Below, one piece after another: positions 11,889-24,955 of a stretch of DNA of 64,000 bases. The position numbers were made by a program, and so were the translations under genes. Under the pieces are notes generated by a model, which worked only from the letters and a program-made list of their open reading frames with translations, ran no database searches and was not told the DNA's origin. Source of the stretch: Taenia hydatigena (Eukaryota; Platyhelminthes; Cestoda; Cyclophyllidea; Taeniidae); NCBI GenBank assembly GCA_036345935.2, contig JADWOT020001680.1, positions 1-64,000 of the forward strand, given 5' to 3'. The first letter of the stretch is position 1. Every line of letters begins with the position of its first letter.

Positions 11889-14800
11889 ATGCTGGAAGTG
11901 ATTACAGCACTGCTGTGTGCAGCTCATTGCTTAGGTATGCTTCTTCTTCATTTCTTCATTTCTGGTCCCCTTTCCTGTTCGCCTTTCCTACATTTTGAAA
12001 GAGCGTCAATGCCAGGATAGAAGGATTGTCCTAATGACTTTCTCTTTAAAGGCGAAACAGGCCCCAGGTTGTGGGGCTCCCGTGTTGTTGGGAAGCCGTT
12101 CGGAGTCTCATATCCATTAGAATACGGGTACAAGAAGACCTATGTAAGTGAGTCATTGTGCTTTATTGGGTACACACTTTTGAATTACGCATGCTGAAAT
12201 GCATTTCGGGTACATAGAGGTCGAGATTAACATTGTGCTGATTGGCCACAGTATTTCAGCATTACTTTTGTTGCATTTAGGCTTCAGTAGTGTACACTTC
12301 AACAGCTGTCCTCAAGATGTTTATTAAGTGTTACAGGTGTGTGGCCTATGACGAATATTGAGGTAGTCCCTGTTATTAGAGCGAAGGTAAGCTCACCTCT
12401 CACTGCCCCACATTTGAGCACTATTTTATTCATTCCAATCCTTTTATTTCTCAATACACTTAGTAAATATCAGACACCTAGCATTCTACTAGGCAATGTC
12501 ACCCAAATGTAAGCAGATTGTTTAGCTTGCTAGTTGCAAAAAATGGAACAAATTACACCTTAAAAAGAAAGAAGCCATCGCACTCTGAATGATTGTAGCG
12601 TGCAGTCTTAGAATGTAAACCAGTCAAAATGCAAATTGGCATTTGACCCAACAGGAGTCAATTTGTGATCCAAATAAATGCATTTTCTATAACTTCAATT
12701 CACTAGCATTGTTTTTATTCTAGAAAAAGCTAGCCTCACCATCGAAGACGTGACTAAACAGGAAAAGATTGAAATTATAGACTTTGGTAACTATCCGAAG
12801 CTGATATCAACCACATACTTTGTGCCGAATTGCAAGTTCCCAGCACCCAAACCAGGTATCACACTATTTACCGCGCATTAGCAGTCCAGTCATTGAAATT
12901 CCTTGAAGAAATTCGAGATAGGCAACGCATCTTTCTCTGTTCAAATGTTAGGTGGTGTGGATCTAGTAACGTCGTTCCCATTTCCACAGGTTGTCAAGGG
13001 GCGGCGGCCTTTTTACGTAAATTTTGGTGTTCAAGGAGCAAAGTGCGATGGATTGGTAGGCTGTTCAGTTCCCAGACAATCTATTGCTCATTTCACATAT
13101 TTTCTGCAGTACTTTTCGACTAACTATTGCATGTATTCTAAAATAGGCCATACTTTACATAACTGAATCGAAAAATTGCCTTTGGAAAGGGACTAAGCTT
13201 CTACACCAAGGCCACCCCTCCTGCAGTAAGTCCTGGAAACCTGTGTGCTAAGAGAAATTTTATGGACAATTATTTTGCCAATGAGGAAGCTCAGATAATA
13301 AAAGAAAGCAAAGTGAGGAAGCAAACATTTTCTCCCATAGGCCTGCACGCGAAACTCGTGGCCCTATTTGAAATATTCTTTTTATTTACCACCACTTGAT
13401 GCACCTTTGCTAACACGAATGTTGGTTCTTCATTTCGTCAGTCAGCATGATGGAAGACAAGACCTTAGATTTGAGGATATTTTATGGAAGATTCTTCCCA
13501 CGGACCGACGCTAAAGTGACACTTTCATGTGGGTGGCAAAAAAATCGCGTTTGACAGTGACCGTTGATTACACACAGAATGGAACATCACCTGAAGTGGA
13601 GGAATGCAATCGTAAGCCTCGCTAGCATGTAACTTCTCCCAAGTGATTATTTTCTAAGTGAGCCGTTCCACTCGACTTTACTACAATTCGTGCTGTCCAT
13701 GGTTGTCTTTAGGCCCTACCACCACTTGCTTAACGATTCAGGATCTTTATGTTGTGTTCTGCATTTCAGAATATGGAGGGGCACAAAGTAAGTGAGTTTG
13801 TCAGTAGACATGGCATTTAAGCCAAAGCTTTGTAAAATCTAGGTAATTAGCCATAAATATGCCTCAAAACCAAGAACTTAAGCAATTGTGTGACAACCTC
13901 GCAATTTTGATTAGTCAATCCTAATGGTAATAAATGCAATTCATGCAATGTTTGCTTTAGGAGATACGACCACGGCGGCGCCCATAAAACCATTACCGGC
14001 CTCGACGCCTTACATGGGTAAGCGCTTATTTCACTGAATTTTCTTGACGCCACTTGTGTTCTTGCGCCTTTCCAACTGGGCAGGCCAATATGGCAAGGTT
14101 ACTACTTTTGTGTTAGCTTTTGACAAAAAGGGGAGCAAATTCTGTAGTTCCATTTCAACCAAGTTACCAAAACTAACTCGGATGTAAAACTGAGTGGCAG
14201 TTGCCCGCATCGGAGCATCTGCGGAGACCACACCTATATGCGCATCTCACTGCGATTCTTTGATTTTTATTTTAAACGCACAACTGCTATACACTTTGCC
14301 TTTAGTTTGCGATCCTCCTTGCGCCATAGCCTCACCTTAATTCTTTTGCGCTTATAAACAATCTGACCTGTCATGAATCCACTCTTGTTTAGTCATTATA
14401 TTCATGCACACCATTTTTCGTAGAGTAATGGGCGGTTGTGTTCGTGGTAATTAACTGCTACTTTTGTAATTAAACAGCAACGTCGTTCAGTAAGTTGACA
14501 CATTAAGCTTTATTTGGGCATAATCATCTCCATCGCACCTACCAAAGTCCACATTGGCAATGCTAGATTTCCTTGATTTTTAAACACGTGCAGTTACTCC
14601 TCGTCTGCACGATCGGTGGTTGCATAGTAAATAGTATTTGCAATGACCGACATTTCTTAATTTCCTCTCAGATGGCTAAGCTTTTCAATTCTAAAATGCT
14701 ACTCATCTAAATCTCTTTGTTACTTAGAAATCCCACTGGTTTCCAACATTACCACAAACGGCAAAATGACAACACGGATGCAGTAGCTTTCCGTATTGCT

Positions 14801-14975
14801 TTGTTAGACTTAACAGCATTGCAATCATCATTTTCTGGGAGTCCAGATTAAACACTGTCTTTTTTTAGTTGTGCTTGGATTGTCGGTGGCCCTGGTGCAC
14901 ATGGTCCACATGTCGTTTGGCTCAAAATCGCCAGCAATGGAAGAGACGTGGGAGCTGGTATACGGCAACATTTGA
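11889..14975 (+). pseudogene. Multi-exon secreted or membrane-anchored surface protein, probably decayed; GP50-antigen-like by architecture only
   Basis: Exon 1 (11889-11934) encodes a signal peptide, MLEVITALLCAAHCL, ending in a GTATGC donor. Further exons bounded by AG and GT are 12052-12143, 12337-12386, 12724-13225 (central body), about 13446-13611, 13770-13787, 13961-14017 (Thr/Pro-rich stalk) and 14869-14975. The last encodes a hydrophobic stretch (VVLGLSVALVHMV) and about 20 more residues before TGA, which fits a membrane anchor or GPI signal. The late exons join in phase, as do exons 1 and 2. However, exons 2-3 and 3-4 are each out of phase by one base, the central exon changes frame near 12856, 12895 and 13150, and a run of seven A at about 13540 marks another shift. 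The body has spaced cysteines and beta-strand-like text such as KVTLSCGW, so an Ig-like fold is possible. I cannot name the family with certainty. The breaks could be decay or sequencing indels. Confidence 0.6.
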
Positions 14976-15059
14976 TTCCTTCTTAGCTGAGAAATACAGG
15001 GTCTTTTTAAATCACAATAAAATCCAGGAAGACGAGAAGACAAGAAAGTGTAATGGGAA

Positions 15060-15475
15060 ATAACAAATCCATTATCTCTCCCACAACACGGGACTCACGC
15101 TCTTAACATCAATCACTCACCCATTGCTGTCTCTTCTTTCTCTCTCTTTATCTGCCACACTCTACACTACCACAAAAAACACGCGCTCACCACTGGTTAT
15201 TCATCCATTGATAAAAGTCTCCTTTCTTGCTCTTTTCTTCACGCTCACCATCTCCGCCCCCGCTAAACACATTAGCTCAACATCGACCCTTCACCTAATG
15301 CCAATTGTCTCCTCTCTATTTCTTGAGCTGTGTCTCTGTCACCTTTCTTCGCCAATGAAAGCTTGTGCTCACCCTCATAAACCTTTACTCGCTCCCACAA
15401 TCAGTGGTGGGTTGAGAGGACTTGTAATAAAACACCCTGCATTCCGTGAAGTGGATTTTAATTTTTGGTGACTTA
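15060..15475 (+). other. Pyrimidine-rich tract with a long open frame, probably not a gene
   Basis: The DNA from about 15075 to 15380 is strongly C/T-rich on the plus strand. A frame of 115 codons is open at 15124-15471 but begins with CTG and is full of Leu, Ser and Thr, as expected from the base bias. It follows the stop of the surface-protein gene by about 150 bases, so it may be part of that gene's 3' untranslated region. No family match was recognised. Confidence 0.35.
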
Positions 15476-15479
15476 GAAA

Positions 15480-17900
15480 TTTTTTTCGTCACCACCAAAT
15501 ATGATAGACAACATACGAAACGCTTAATTAAGCTGGAATAAGGGACGTAAATGATATCAAATATCATCCAATGTCCACAATTAACGGCAATTATCCATAA
15601 ATGAACACTCCTTTCCTTTTCATTCAACTCCTTAAGTCAACTTAGAAACTGTATCCAATCCATTCATGTAGCCAATCTCTCATTCAATAATTATTTGTCA
15701 TCAAGTATCGCAGTCCCTTTGCCATCAGATCGGCAACGTGACATTCGCAGTCGGTGAGATCACATTTAACACATCTACGTTTCGCATACTCATCAGTTCG
15801 TACTAGTAAATCCCATTTTTAAGATCACGACCAAAGTACTGGGCCATGCTTCTGCTTCGACCGACAGTAAAATACACATAAGGGATCTTCACCGTGCCCA
15901 CACACGAAGAAGCATTCACTTGCAAGAGACAGGTTGCTTACAACTTATTCATCGTTTCCTCATGCGGTCGGTGTGTTACTTTCCAAACATCTCTGGCATT
16001 ATTTTAGGCAATTGCCCACTTAGTACAAGTTTGAGCAGAGGACTGGAGGATAGATACGGAACGGGTCAAAAGGAAGGCTAAAAGATGATGTTGTTGCTTT
16101 AGAAAATTCGTAGTATTGAGATTGATGCACTTTTGCTAAGCATCCTGGATATCAGATTAACTTCGATTTTACTTTAATTACATTTCAGTAAGCAGGGAGC
16201 GCGTTTCCACTTATAAGTTCTACAATCCACCAAAGCCTACTTTTAGCACTAACCACTTTGAATCGTATGTTGGGTCTTCTGATGGGATGGATGGAGCGTA
16301 TTCATTACAGCCCTGATCGAACTGCCAGTTCTGCATTGCTGCTTCTGCACAAGTTTATAAAGATTACCGTGATGTTACTTAGATTAGTAGGCGAAGGCGG
16401 CAATTTCCAGTTTAATTCTTCTAAAAGCATGCTGTTGTTTCACAAAACATTGTTCTACTCTGAGTGCCGCTAATGATTAATCACATCTGTTTATCATCGA
16501 GGTCTCGAGTCCCAAATCATTGGCGGAATAGCATTGTAAAAGGTGCCTGCATCCTATGATTTCTTATTATGACCCTCATGCAAAGCTTAACTAAAGGTCT
16601 CCACTCAATGGACTCATCAACTTTACGAGTCATCCACAGGATTCCCATTATTAATTCATTACAACCATTGCTTCAATCGGATTGACATAGCACTAACATC
16701 TTTATGATTCATAGATGGCATTGCAGCTATTGAGTTGCATTAAGAAGACATCGGAACAAAAGGATACAAAGCTTTTGTCGTGAAATAGCTACTCTCTACG
16801 TTTTGGAACCATAGAAAAAACTGGTTGACACTAGGCCATATCTGGTAGTCTCGATCCGTGTACGCACTAGACGGCTCGCGTATGAAACAATGGCAAATTA
16901 GCAGAATGGGTCATGCATATAACTTTCGATTCGGATCAATCCTGGTTATAGAGGTACTCGATTGTTCAAGGGTAAGCTTTTCGGCATTATTACTTTTCAG
17001 TGTTGACCTAGGTGCTCCCATCAGTGGCCAAACCTTACCTTGCAATTTGATTGGAGATCTGCCCTAGGAACTTACAAAATTGAATAAGCTCCTGTTGTGA
17101 TTCTAATCAAATGTAAATCTATAAAAACAGAAGATGGCGCAGCTCTGTATGCTTACGTTAGTTTAGCTTTCCTTGCCAAAATGGGCTGCTTAATTGTTAA
17201 CCAGGTCTAAATTTTACCGCACAACATGGGAATATCACAGCTACCAGAGATAAAAAAACGGCTGAGTACAAAATTGAATAATTGTAAATGAAGAATCAGG
17301 AAAACAGCTCTTAGCTATGTGCTGATGTTATCGCATTCTTTGCATTAAAATTAATCGCATTAAATTGTGCTCATTCCAAGGCATCAAGCGTCTTACATTT
17401 GAACCGCACTTAACTGGAACTCGAGAAACATAACATTTGATTTGATACCAAATTCCAGTTAAATTAAGACTGAAATAAACAAATTATTGCGCAGTGTGAC
17501 ATCCACGCTCTTTGATTTTTTTAATGCACACTCTAAATACAGCTTCATGACACAGATACTATAGTTTTAGAGGAGACCTAAGTTTTTGGCACCGTAGCGG
17601 TTCAACAGCCAGGGCCTCGTTGGAATCGCTTTAAGAACAAAGTAGTTTGCTTAGAAAGGAGTGCACTTAAGATAATTTGCCATTTTTTACCTATGTATTG
17701 TCCTGCGCATACATTTATCCAAGCCACCAGCCAAAACCTAATACCATTCTGACCTATTCGATGGTGGTGGAACGCGGTGGTCAGCTCTCTCGCCATTACA
17801 TCCTTTACTTGCATTACCTTGAAGGCTTCTATCCGCAACCCCTTGGCTATTAATACGTGGCTTACAGGCTTACATGGATAGCAAAAAGAATAGCCTACTA
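15480..17900. other. No gene recognised
   Basis: Short open stretches occur at 16258-16473 and 16858-17067 (plus) and 17602-17838 (minus). None has a recognisable domain, a signal peptide or convincing splice borders. The sequence is A/T-rich in places, for example at 17250-17530, with no clear repeat structure. Confidence 0.45.
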
Positions 17901-17902
17901 CT

Positions 17903-18055
17903 GGTAGTAGAAGCTAACAAATTACTCCTCTAATATTTACTTTACGAAAGGCTGAACCCATCTTTGCGCTCGTCTTGACGTTGGTTTTACTTGTCTAGCC
18001 CATTTTGGCGACACTTGCCTGTGAACTCGATCATAAGGTAAAAAAGGCTTTTATC
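17903..18055 (+). repeat. Dispersed repeat C, copy 1
   Basis: This block matches 45199-45355 in the same orientation. Shared landmarks include GGTAGTAGAAGC near the left end, TTTACTTTAC followed by AAAGGCTG and ACCCATCTTTG in the middle, and an ACTCGATCA(T/C)AAGGTAA stretch at the right end. Divergence is considerable. No terminal inverted repeats or target-site duplications are visible. An open frame at 18005-18313 starts inside it and continues beyond; it is not a known protein. Confidence 0.75.
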
Positions 18056-18059
18056 TACT

Positions 18060-20930
18060 GTGGCACCCATATATCTCACACATGCATTATTCTTAGGTAT
18101 GGAATCATCACGTCCAAAGCATCAATAGATTCACATAACTTCAATGTTGTTACAGACGAAACCAGTAATTTTACGTTGCGAGTTGGTGTCATCCTAATTT
18201 GTGAAGAAAATTTGCGATCCTTAGTGACAGGAGTCGAACAAAGGGACAGTATTGAAATCAAATTTATTAAACAAGGAAAAGATGGAGATCATTTGGAAAT
18301 GTTGCGATCATGACAGCATGCTCTACTGCATGGTTCAGTTAAAAAGTAATTTTAAAAGTGCAGCAAGACAGGCAGCTCTAAGCCTCCCAAGCAGTAGGTT
18401 CCAGATAATCCATCTCGGAGGATGGAACTTTAGATCACACAAAAACCTTGGAATTAAAGCTAATACTTGCATCTTGGCAACAAAGTTCCACGGCTTCACT
18501 AAGTTAACGTTGAGCTATTTGAGGTAGCGCAGTAAGGAGAGTAGGAATGCTGGGAAAATGTCTGCGTAGGCTCCAAAATCAAATCATGTCACATGAGATA
18601 CTGGGGGACCTTAGACGAATATCCTCGAGTGGTGCTCGCCGCTTGTTCAGGCTCCGAATAAATTGCTTTTTGACATGATTCGACGTGAATGACCTTCTGG
18701 TAGTCATTTTGACATCTGGCTTGGTAAAAGTTTTAGAATGCGCATTGAACATAAATTCGAAGCAAAAATAAGAGACCGACCATTTGATGGCACGTTAAGA
18801 CTTTCAATTCTTTGAAGCTGCGAGGCGTTTTACAGCGTACAACTCTCTATGCAGCTGTATGAAAAACAGTGATTTAGCCTTGATGAACCAGGAAGAAGCC
18901 GATGATTCAGGCAAACCTCTTGCAATATTAGTCACGCTGCCATGAAATCGCATGACCGTGTGGCTGAAATAATGTGTCATTGGAACGGTATTTATAGATA
19001 CTTTGATTTAAATGTAGTTTTAAAATCGCGCGTCTTGGCAGAAAAGCACCAAGCACTACATAAAACTTGCCATTAGTATATCAGTCACCTTAGCGATAGC
19101 GGCGTGACCGAAGGCGACATCAAGCACAACCTAACAAAAGTGGATTTGTTTGTTCAGCGCTCACAATGCTATGCGACAAAAGGACTACTGTCTACAACCT
19201 CGACATTCTTGTAAGCAGCCTTTGACATCAAGAAAGATCGCGACCTCACCTTCGTTCGTACCTGGGGTATTAATTGCATTTGAATTACTAATTTTCTTGC
19301 CACGAATCATAATTACCTCAAATGCAATCGAAAAACCACTACACACGTGGTACCCACGGCTGCGTCTCGGTGGTACCCAAACATCTAACAGCAGATAGGA
19401 CTGCCAAAATGATGGAATGATCAAAGCATGACTTTGGTTTATTGTGCAGTTTCTGTTTCAAAATTCCTGGAATGGCTTGTCCTTAGTTGTAGAGATCTTC
19501 ACTTCTGAAAAAAGTTTGCCTTTATGGACCATACATCAAATATGCAAGCGGCCATTCCACAAATCCCTCCTTCTATTTCGCCAAATTTTTACAATCTGTG
19601 CCATTTTAACTGAGAACGCATTTGACCACGTCAGTTACCCTTCTAAATATTGAGCTTTTTCTGGTAATACAAAAATAGCTCTCAAGTCCAAAAAAAACTT
19701 TGAGTGCTTTATTTGCAGCTTATATCAAATATTAGTTTTCCAAATTGCACGATGTTCGCTGCCTCGTCTTCTCATCCAACTCTAAACACAAACAAATAAA
19801 AAGTAAGATTAGTGAACCAGAAAGACATATTGATATAAGGTTTACTCACGTGAGTAATGCTGCATTTCTATTTCACAACTAAACCTGAGAAAACAGGAAA
19901 TCTCGCAAAGGTACGAATCTAGCTGGGTAGCACTTAAAAAAGTGCTAGTTGAACTGTCACCGTTTTACTCGCCTGCTGACCAATCGTATCTGCAATAATG
20001 ACGGAAAGGGTTAATATTGCCTTATGGTTTTATTTTATCAAGATTCTACTAACAAACTTAAGCAGTTCTAGTGTTTTCGAATAACTATCGGCTAGCATTA
20101 CAAATTCTGTACTACATCAGACTTCCTGCATGGAATTATCTTTACTTTTAAAGCAAGATGGAAGCTCAGGGCAACCTCAATATGCCACTGCTTTGCCGGC
20201 CTTCTTAACACCGAACCCACTCCTATTTGACGCGTTGTCAAAGTTACGTCAAGAGCTGCTACAACCATGAGTGTAGCAACCGTATCTAACGCCAAGCGCG
20301 TATCAGCAACTTCCAGCAAGCGTGTTCTCAAATCCAAATCATCTCCAGCAGCTTGCTGTCAGCATGTCTATGTCTGATTCAAACTGCTAACCGCAGAACA
20401 GCCTCAGGTACGCCAGATATTATCTGAGGCACAGAGACAAGGCAAACGCAGGGTTCTCTTTACCCCGTTCTAAAATCGGTGGTAGTATGATGTTGAGGCA
20501 CAAGCAGCAATTTTTCGAGCTGGCTGAGTCGCCGAAAATCAGCTTGGTGCTAAAACAGATCAAAAGAGTGTGGTGAGAGTAAAGATATCAAAAAATTAGT
20601 AGGACTGAAAAAGCGAGTTATTGGCTTCCTATATGAAGAGTTTGCAGGCTGACCTTGGTTGTCTTTCTTTTAGTGGCTTTGATGTTAATGTTTTGTGGTC
20701 CTCACGGCATGTTTTATTGGCAGTCATTTTGTACGCCCTAATTTTTCAAAAATAAATGAATAAACTGATGCCATTTAGAGATGTTCTCGTAAGAAGCTAT
20801 GCGTGAAGTTGAAACTCGCTAAAATGAATTGTTTTGGAGGTGAGAGACCACACAGATCGACGTCTCGCATGCATGAGCGATGACAACACTTAACCCATCG
20901 AGGAGGTCGGCGTTAATGTCTATCGGAGTT
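18060..20930. other. No gene recognised
   Basis: The frame that begins in repeat C runs on to 18313 and has protein-like composition (NFTLRVGVILICEENL), but there is no recognisable domain and no partner exon. Other open stretches (19150-19398 plus, 20098-20337 minus) have no distinctive features. Confidence 0.4.
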
Positions 20931-20935
20931 TGGTC

Positions 20936-21230
20936 CATGTTCCATGTCACTTTTAAGGTCCACAAATCAGATCACTTCCCAAGGTTCCTCTTTGCATGGA
21001 CGAAATGGCTTGATCAGTGCCTTACGAAAAACGTCTCATCACCTTAGCACGGTTCCATTAGTGTCCATCTGATCACTGATCGCTTATAAATGGCCGAAAC
21101 TTCTCCATTTTAGTAATTATCCTCTGAATCACGCCTTTGCCGTGACCTATTCATTTGCAAGGCCGAAGTAAACGCACAGGCATACAAGCGCATCCTTCTG
21201 ATCATTGCCCGACCACGTCAACGATCCCGC
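20936..21230 (+). repeat. Dispersed repeat A, copy 1
   Basis: The left half (TTTGCATGGACGAAATGGCT at 20991-21010) matches 35948-35967, and the right half (CTTATAAATGG to TTCTGATCATTG, about 21082-21208) matches 39386-39512. It is therefore a mosaic reference for two partial copies elsewhere. In the 38.7-39.5 kb copy this segment directly follows repeat B, so A and B probably belong to one older element. No coding capacity is visible. Confidence 0.65.
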
Positions 21231-21239
21231 CCATTAATA

Positions 21240-24200
21240 GATGGCAACGGATAGTAATTACGGAACGAGCAGCCTAAAAGCATGCTTCAAACGGACGTGA
21301 TAAGCACAAACAAAGGATTAATAATCGCAAGAGAGCCTGTTGCACAAAGTAGACCTCGGCGCTTATTTGCTACAGGTTGCCCTACTTAAGGGTACTGCGG
21401 GATTTGACTACACGTACTCTTCTTCCTCAGAAGGAAGGCACACGTACTGAGGGTCAAATTGGATACACTTCTGACAGACCTATTTACATGCGCATTGCCT
21501 TGCACTCAAAAGAGCACCGCCTGAATGCACTGCATAATGGCAATAAGGAAATATCCTTTCCTTCATTAAGGATATTCGCTACTTAGTCCGACCTAAGGCA
21601 ACTTCACCAACTTAAAAGGAAACAGAGCTACCTGCTCCACCTTATTTTCCATTTCATACACGCAAGGTAATATTCCATTTTACATTAATGGTTGCAGTAC
21701 CTAATTTTGACAAGCTCAATAAACTGCACCAAGTCCTAGCTATTTCGTCAACGTCCCTTTTAATCCTTGGCACTTGCTTACTTGGTGGCTAGCAAATTGC
21801 CCTCAGGTCTAACTAGACTGCTTTGCATTGCCGATTGGGACATACCGAGGCAGTGACCGGTGCAATCCACTTTCCCCTTTGCACCAGCAGTGTGCCTTTG
21901 TGGTCACGTTGGGAAAGACGAAAATCGCATTCGCTGCAACATCACAACAATGGAGTCGTTTGTTCAAGTCTTTGTCCGAGTTTTCTAATCTTTGATAACT
22001 TTCAATAATTTTCCACACATTCACTTATATTTCTTGTGCGCATCTTACCGGATGAAGCAAATGGTTGTTACGCATATGAGAAGAGATGAATTCCTGTCAT
22101 CCACTTCCATTGCCAATGCGAATTGGTGCCACAAGGCATTCCGTGAATGGCCACATGAGATAAGTATGAAGAAAGATGCTTGCTTTACAGTTGGCACAAC
22201 TTGAGACTAGTAAGTGAAGTGGAAAAATCCTGCTAGATAGACCCAATGCTAACTAAATAGCTAGGACATGCCAAAGCTTGACACGCATTTTAACGTTGAG
22301 CGCTGCAACATTAGCATCGTAAGTGTCTGCGAAATATGCGAAAAATATTCCAATTCAACTAGTCCAATGCGAAACTCCCAACTATGCAAGCTTTGCATAG
22401 AGTAGTAACAACAGAATAAACTGACCGTTTCCTCGATTATTGTTCTTTCATTTATTGCGTAAAAAGCCTCTACTTTTTGTCATGATCACGTCCGCTGCTT
22501 GAGACTACGTTCCACCTTTTCAAACGTTGACAACTTTTGTGATTCCCGCGGCTATTTCACGTCTGTGAATCGGCATTAAGTTTCAAGACTTGCAACTTGA
22601 GTTATTCTATGTAAAATGATGCCGCATGGCTTAACAATAATGAAGTAACATACACGTGTTGACATTGTACATCGCAGCAACATATGACTGCTACAAATCT
22701 CCTTCTCTTCCCCACTTACTCGGTTGCTGACTTAAGGTTCCCCTGAGCCTGATATTCCGACGGTGCATTATTCTTATTAATTAGCCTCATTCTATGAAGT
22801 TGATGATATCGGGTGATTGGGTGGGTTATGGACGGACCAGACCGCGTGAATTCGCATCGTAGCACAAAAAAGTTTGTTTAAGCCACTCCGCGTGTCTAGG
22901 TAGCATTTCTAATTACTAAGCTCAGCTACGCAGTCACATCTTACACAGTGATGGTAGCGTTGCCTAAGGAGCAGAAATCTTCCATTTATTTCATTCATCT
23001 TCTTCACCGCATTTCCTCCATATAACGAACCAGAGGCCACATCGAGTAAATTTACTGCCCTGTGATAGGAGCACTCCGCTTGGATTGGTACCTCCTTAAT
23101 GCGCATAATGTTTTGTGAGACGTGATTGACAGATGCTGTCATTTTAATTGGGGGCTAACAGCATCCTTCATACTAGCTCTTTGACTCAATTGCGGAGAGC
23201 CGATATGGAATAAAGGACTGTTAATGCTGCACCTCGATGTAAAACGCTGACATCTGTGGACAAAAGCACTTATTAATCGTCAATGACAGTGCAAATGAAT
23301 CAAGGAAAGTCAACACACTTGCATGCTTCCTGCAAGGACTGCCCCAAATCACTGTCCTGCTGACGGCACAAATGCTATTTTAGCTGACATTGGTAGTAGC
23401 TCTTATGCCACACTCCCTAAAGAGTTCCGTTATATCTCTGTTGAACCTCTCCCAACTTTACTTGTAACATTTGTCAATCTGGTTAGCCCTTGCCTTAAAG
23501 AAAATAGCAGTAGCATTAACCAGTAGGGCATTATACTCACATATGCATGTGTCTGTGACTCCGCCATCCTGTAACATGCAGAATCGAACAAATCCGAGCT
23601 CATGGCACGTTGGACAGTGTTATGGGAATCACAGCAACAAATACGGCACCTCTGACTCAACAAGAACAGTTTGTGTGAACCCACCTGATCGGAAAATTTG
23701 GAGTCGGGTTTGTCGATGATATTCATGAGAAAGTACCTACAAAAGGTAGGCGTGTCCGCATAACTTGGTGAACATAGAGCGCAGCGTGTGTCCCTCCATG
23801 TGTCACATGACTTCAAAGTGTTGGGGGATTAACTGTGTGATCAAAAAGAAAACACGTCAATTCACAACCCTCCTGATTAGCATAGAATCTAACCCACATC
23901 GAATGATAAGAATGCGAAGCAAATAGTACTTCAGAGCACGCAGCAATCGCTGTTAAGCTGTATCCCCTTCCTCCTAATCCCGTCCATAATTTTGGTGGCA
24001 ACTAGTTAAGGAGGTGGACTGAGGTGCCCGACACATAAGGCCATCCTTACTGCCATACACAACGAAATAACAAGGTGATGTTGATGCAACTGCATACGCA
24101 CTTTCTGATAGCCAATCGCTGAGATGGAGTTTGTGTTAGTTATGGTCACCCCAAATCTACAGCTTGGACAGACTTACAGCATTGCCCACGACGATCGCCT

Positions 24201-24880
24201 AATCAGTCATCAGTGTTGACCCAGTACCAACTCTGATGAACTTTGTTGCCACTCAATCAAATGCTGATCTTAAGTTCTCTCGGAGCATTTAACCACTTTA
24301 CTTAGGTTCCCTAACTGTTTCTACTCCATCGCTCACGGCGGTTATTTCTACGCATGAAATTCTCACTCAGCCGATGAAATGAATTTCACAAAGCAGTTCC
24401 TTCGTATGCACCAGTGTACGCCAAAATTGGTGAATAAAAATTTGCCTTGTGTGTATGTGGACAGAATTTGATGGCTTTAACTGATTTGTGGTCGTTATCG
24501 CATTGCCTCCTCACGGCTGTCATTCACAGATGAGTTTGTGATGTGCAGATTTAATAAGTTCTTTGTCTGTGTTTGTATTTTAAAATGTAGTTTAGTAAGC
24601 ATAGCACAAACGAAGGTGTCACAAAGGTATAACTAATTGAAGGAAGAACTAAAACTGCCGCAGATTCAATTTCTCACGCAATCCTCCCTGAGGTCCTTGT
24701 TTAAAAAATCGTCAATCCGTCGGCCAGTATCAATTATGAAGGCTAATCTCTAGACAAGGAGCTAGGTAATGACGTGATTGCTACTCAGCACACAGCAAAC
24801 TTTATTAACGACAGCATCGATCATGCCTGACGTCGAGCAACTCACCTCAATCACTCTGGTCCAGGCAAACTTTGCGTACT
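21240..24880. other. No gene recognised
   Basis: The longest frame is 128 codons at 23430-23816 (minus); it overlaps open plus-strand frames at 23323-23526 and 23471-23719. All are Ser/Cys-rich without a domain I know. A short plus-strand text LIGKFGVGF near 23690 recalls an Hsp90 ATPase motif, but the surrounding residues do not fit. I see no repeats here beyond short chance matches. Confidence 0.4.
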
Positions 24881-24883
24881 GTC

Positions 24884-24955
24884 GAGGAGTCGGTTCACAT
24901 AAAATGAACCAATAGAAAGCTGGATATGATTTGGTCGGTTCACATAAAACTCCTC
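24884..24955. repeat. Nested inverted and direct repeat (72 bp)
   Basis: GAGGAGT at 24884-24890 and ACTCCTC at 24949-24955 form the outer inverted arms. Inside, GTCGGTTCACATAAAA occurs twice, at 24889-24904 and 24934-24949, exactly 45 bases apart. GGTTCA and TGAACC at 24892-24910 form a further small hairpin. It could be a short palindromic insertion or a local duplication. No flanking target duplication was found. Confidence 0.6.

Noticed and set aside
15124..15471. 115-codon open frame taken as a gene
   Set aside because: Starts with CTG, has no ATG and lies in a C/T-rich tract whose bias removes stop codons.
23670..23740. LIGKFGVGF on the plus strand, like the Hsp90-family ATPase motif
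   Set aside because: An in-frame stop lies four residues upstream, and the residues before and after do not fit Hsp90, TRAP1 or MORC. A nine-residue match in one of six frames can be chance.
23430..23816. 128-codon minus-strand frame taken as a gene
   Set aside because: No ATG-led domain, competing open frames on the other strand, composition not distinctive.
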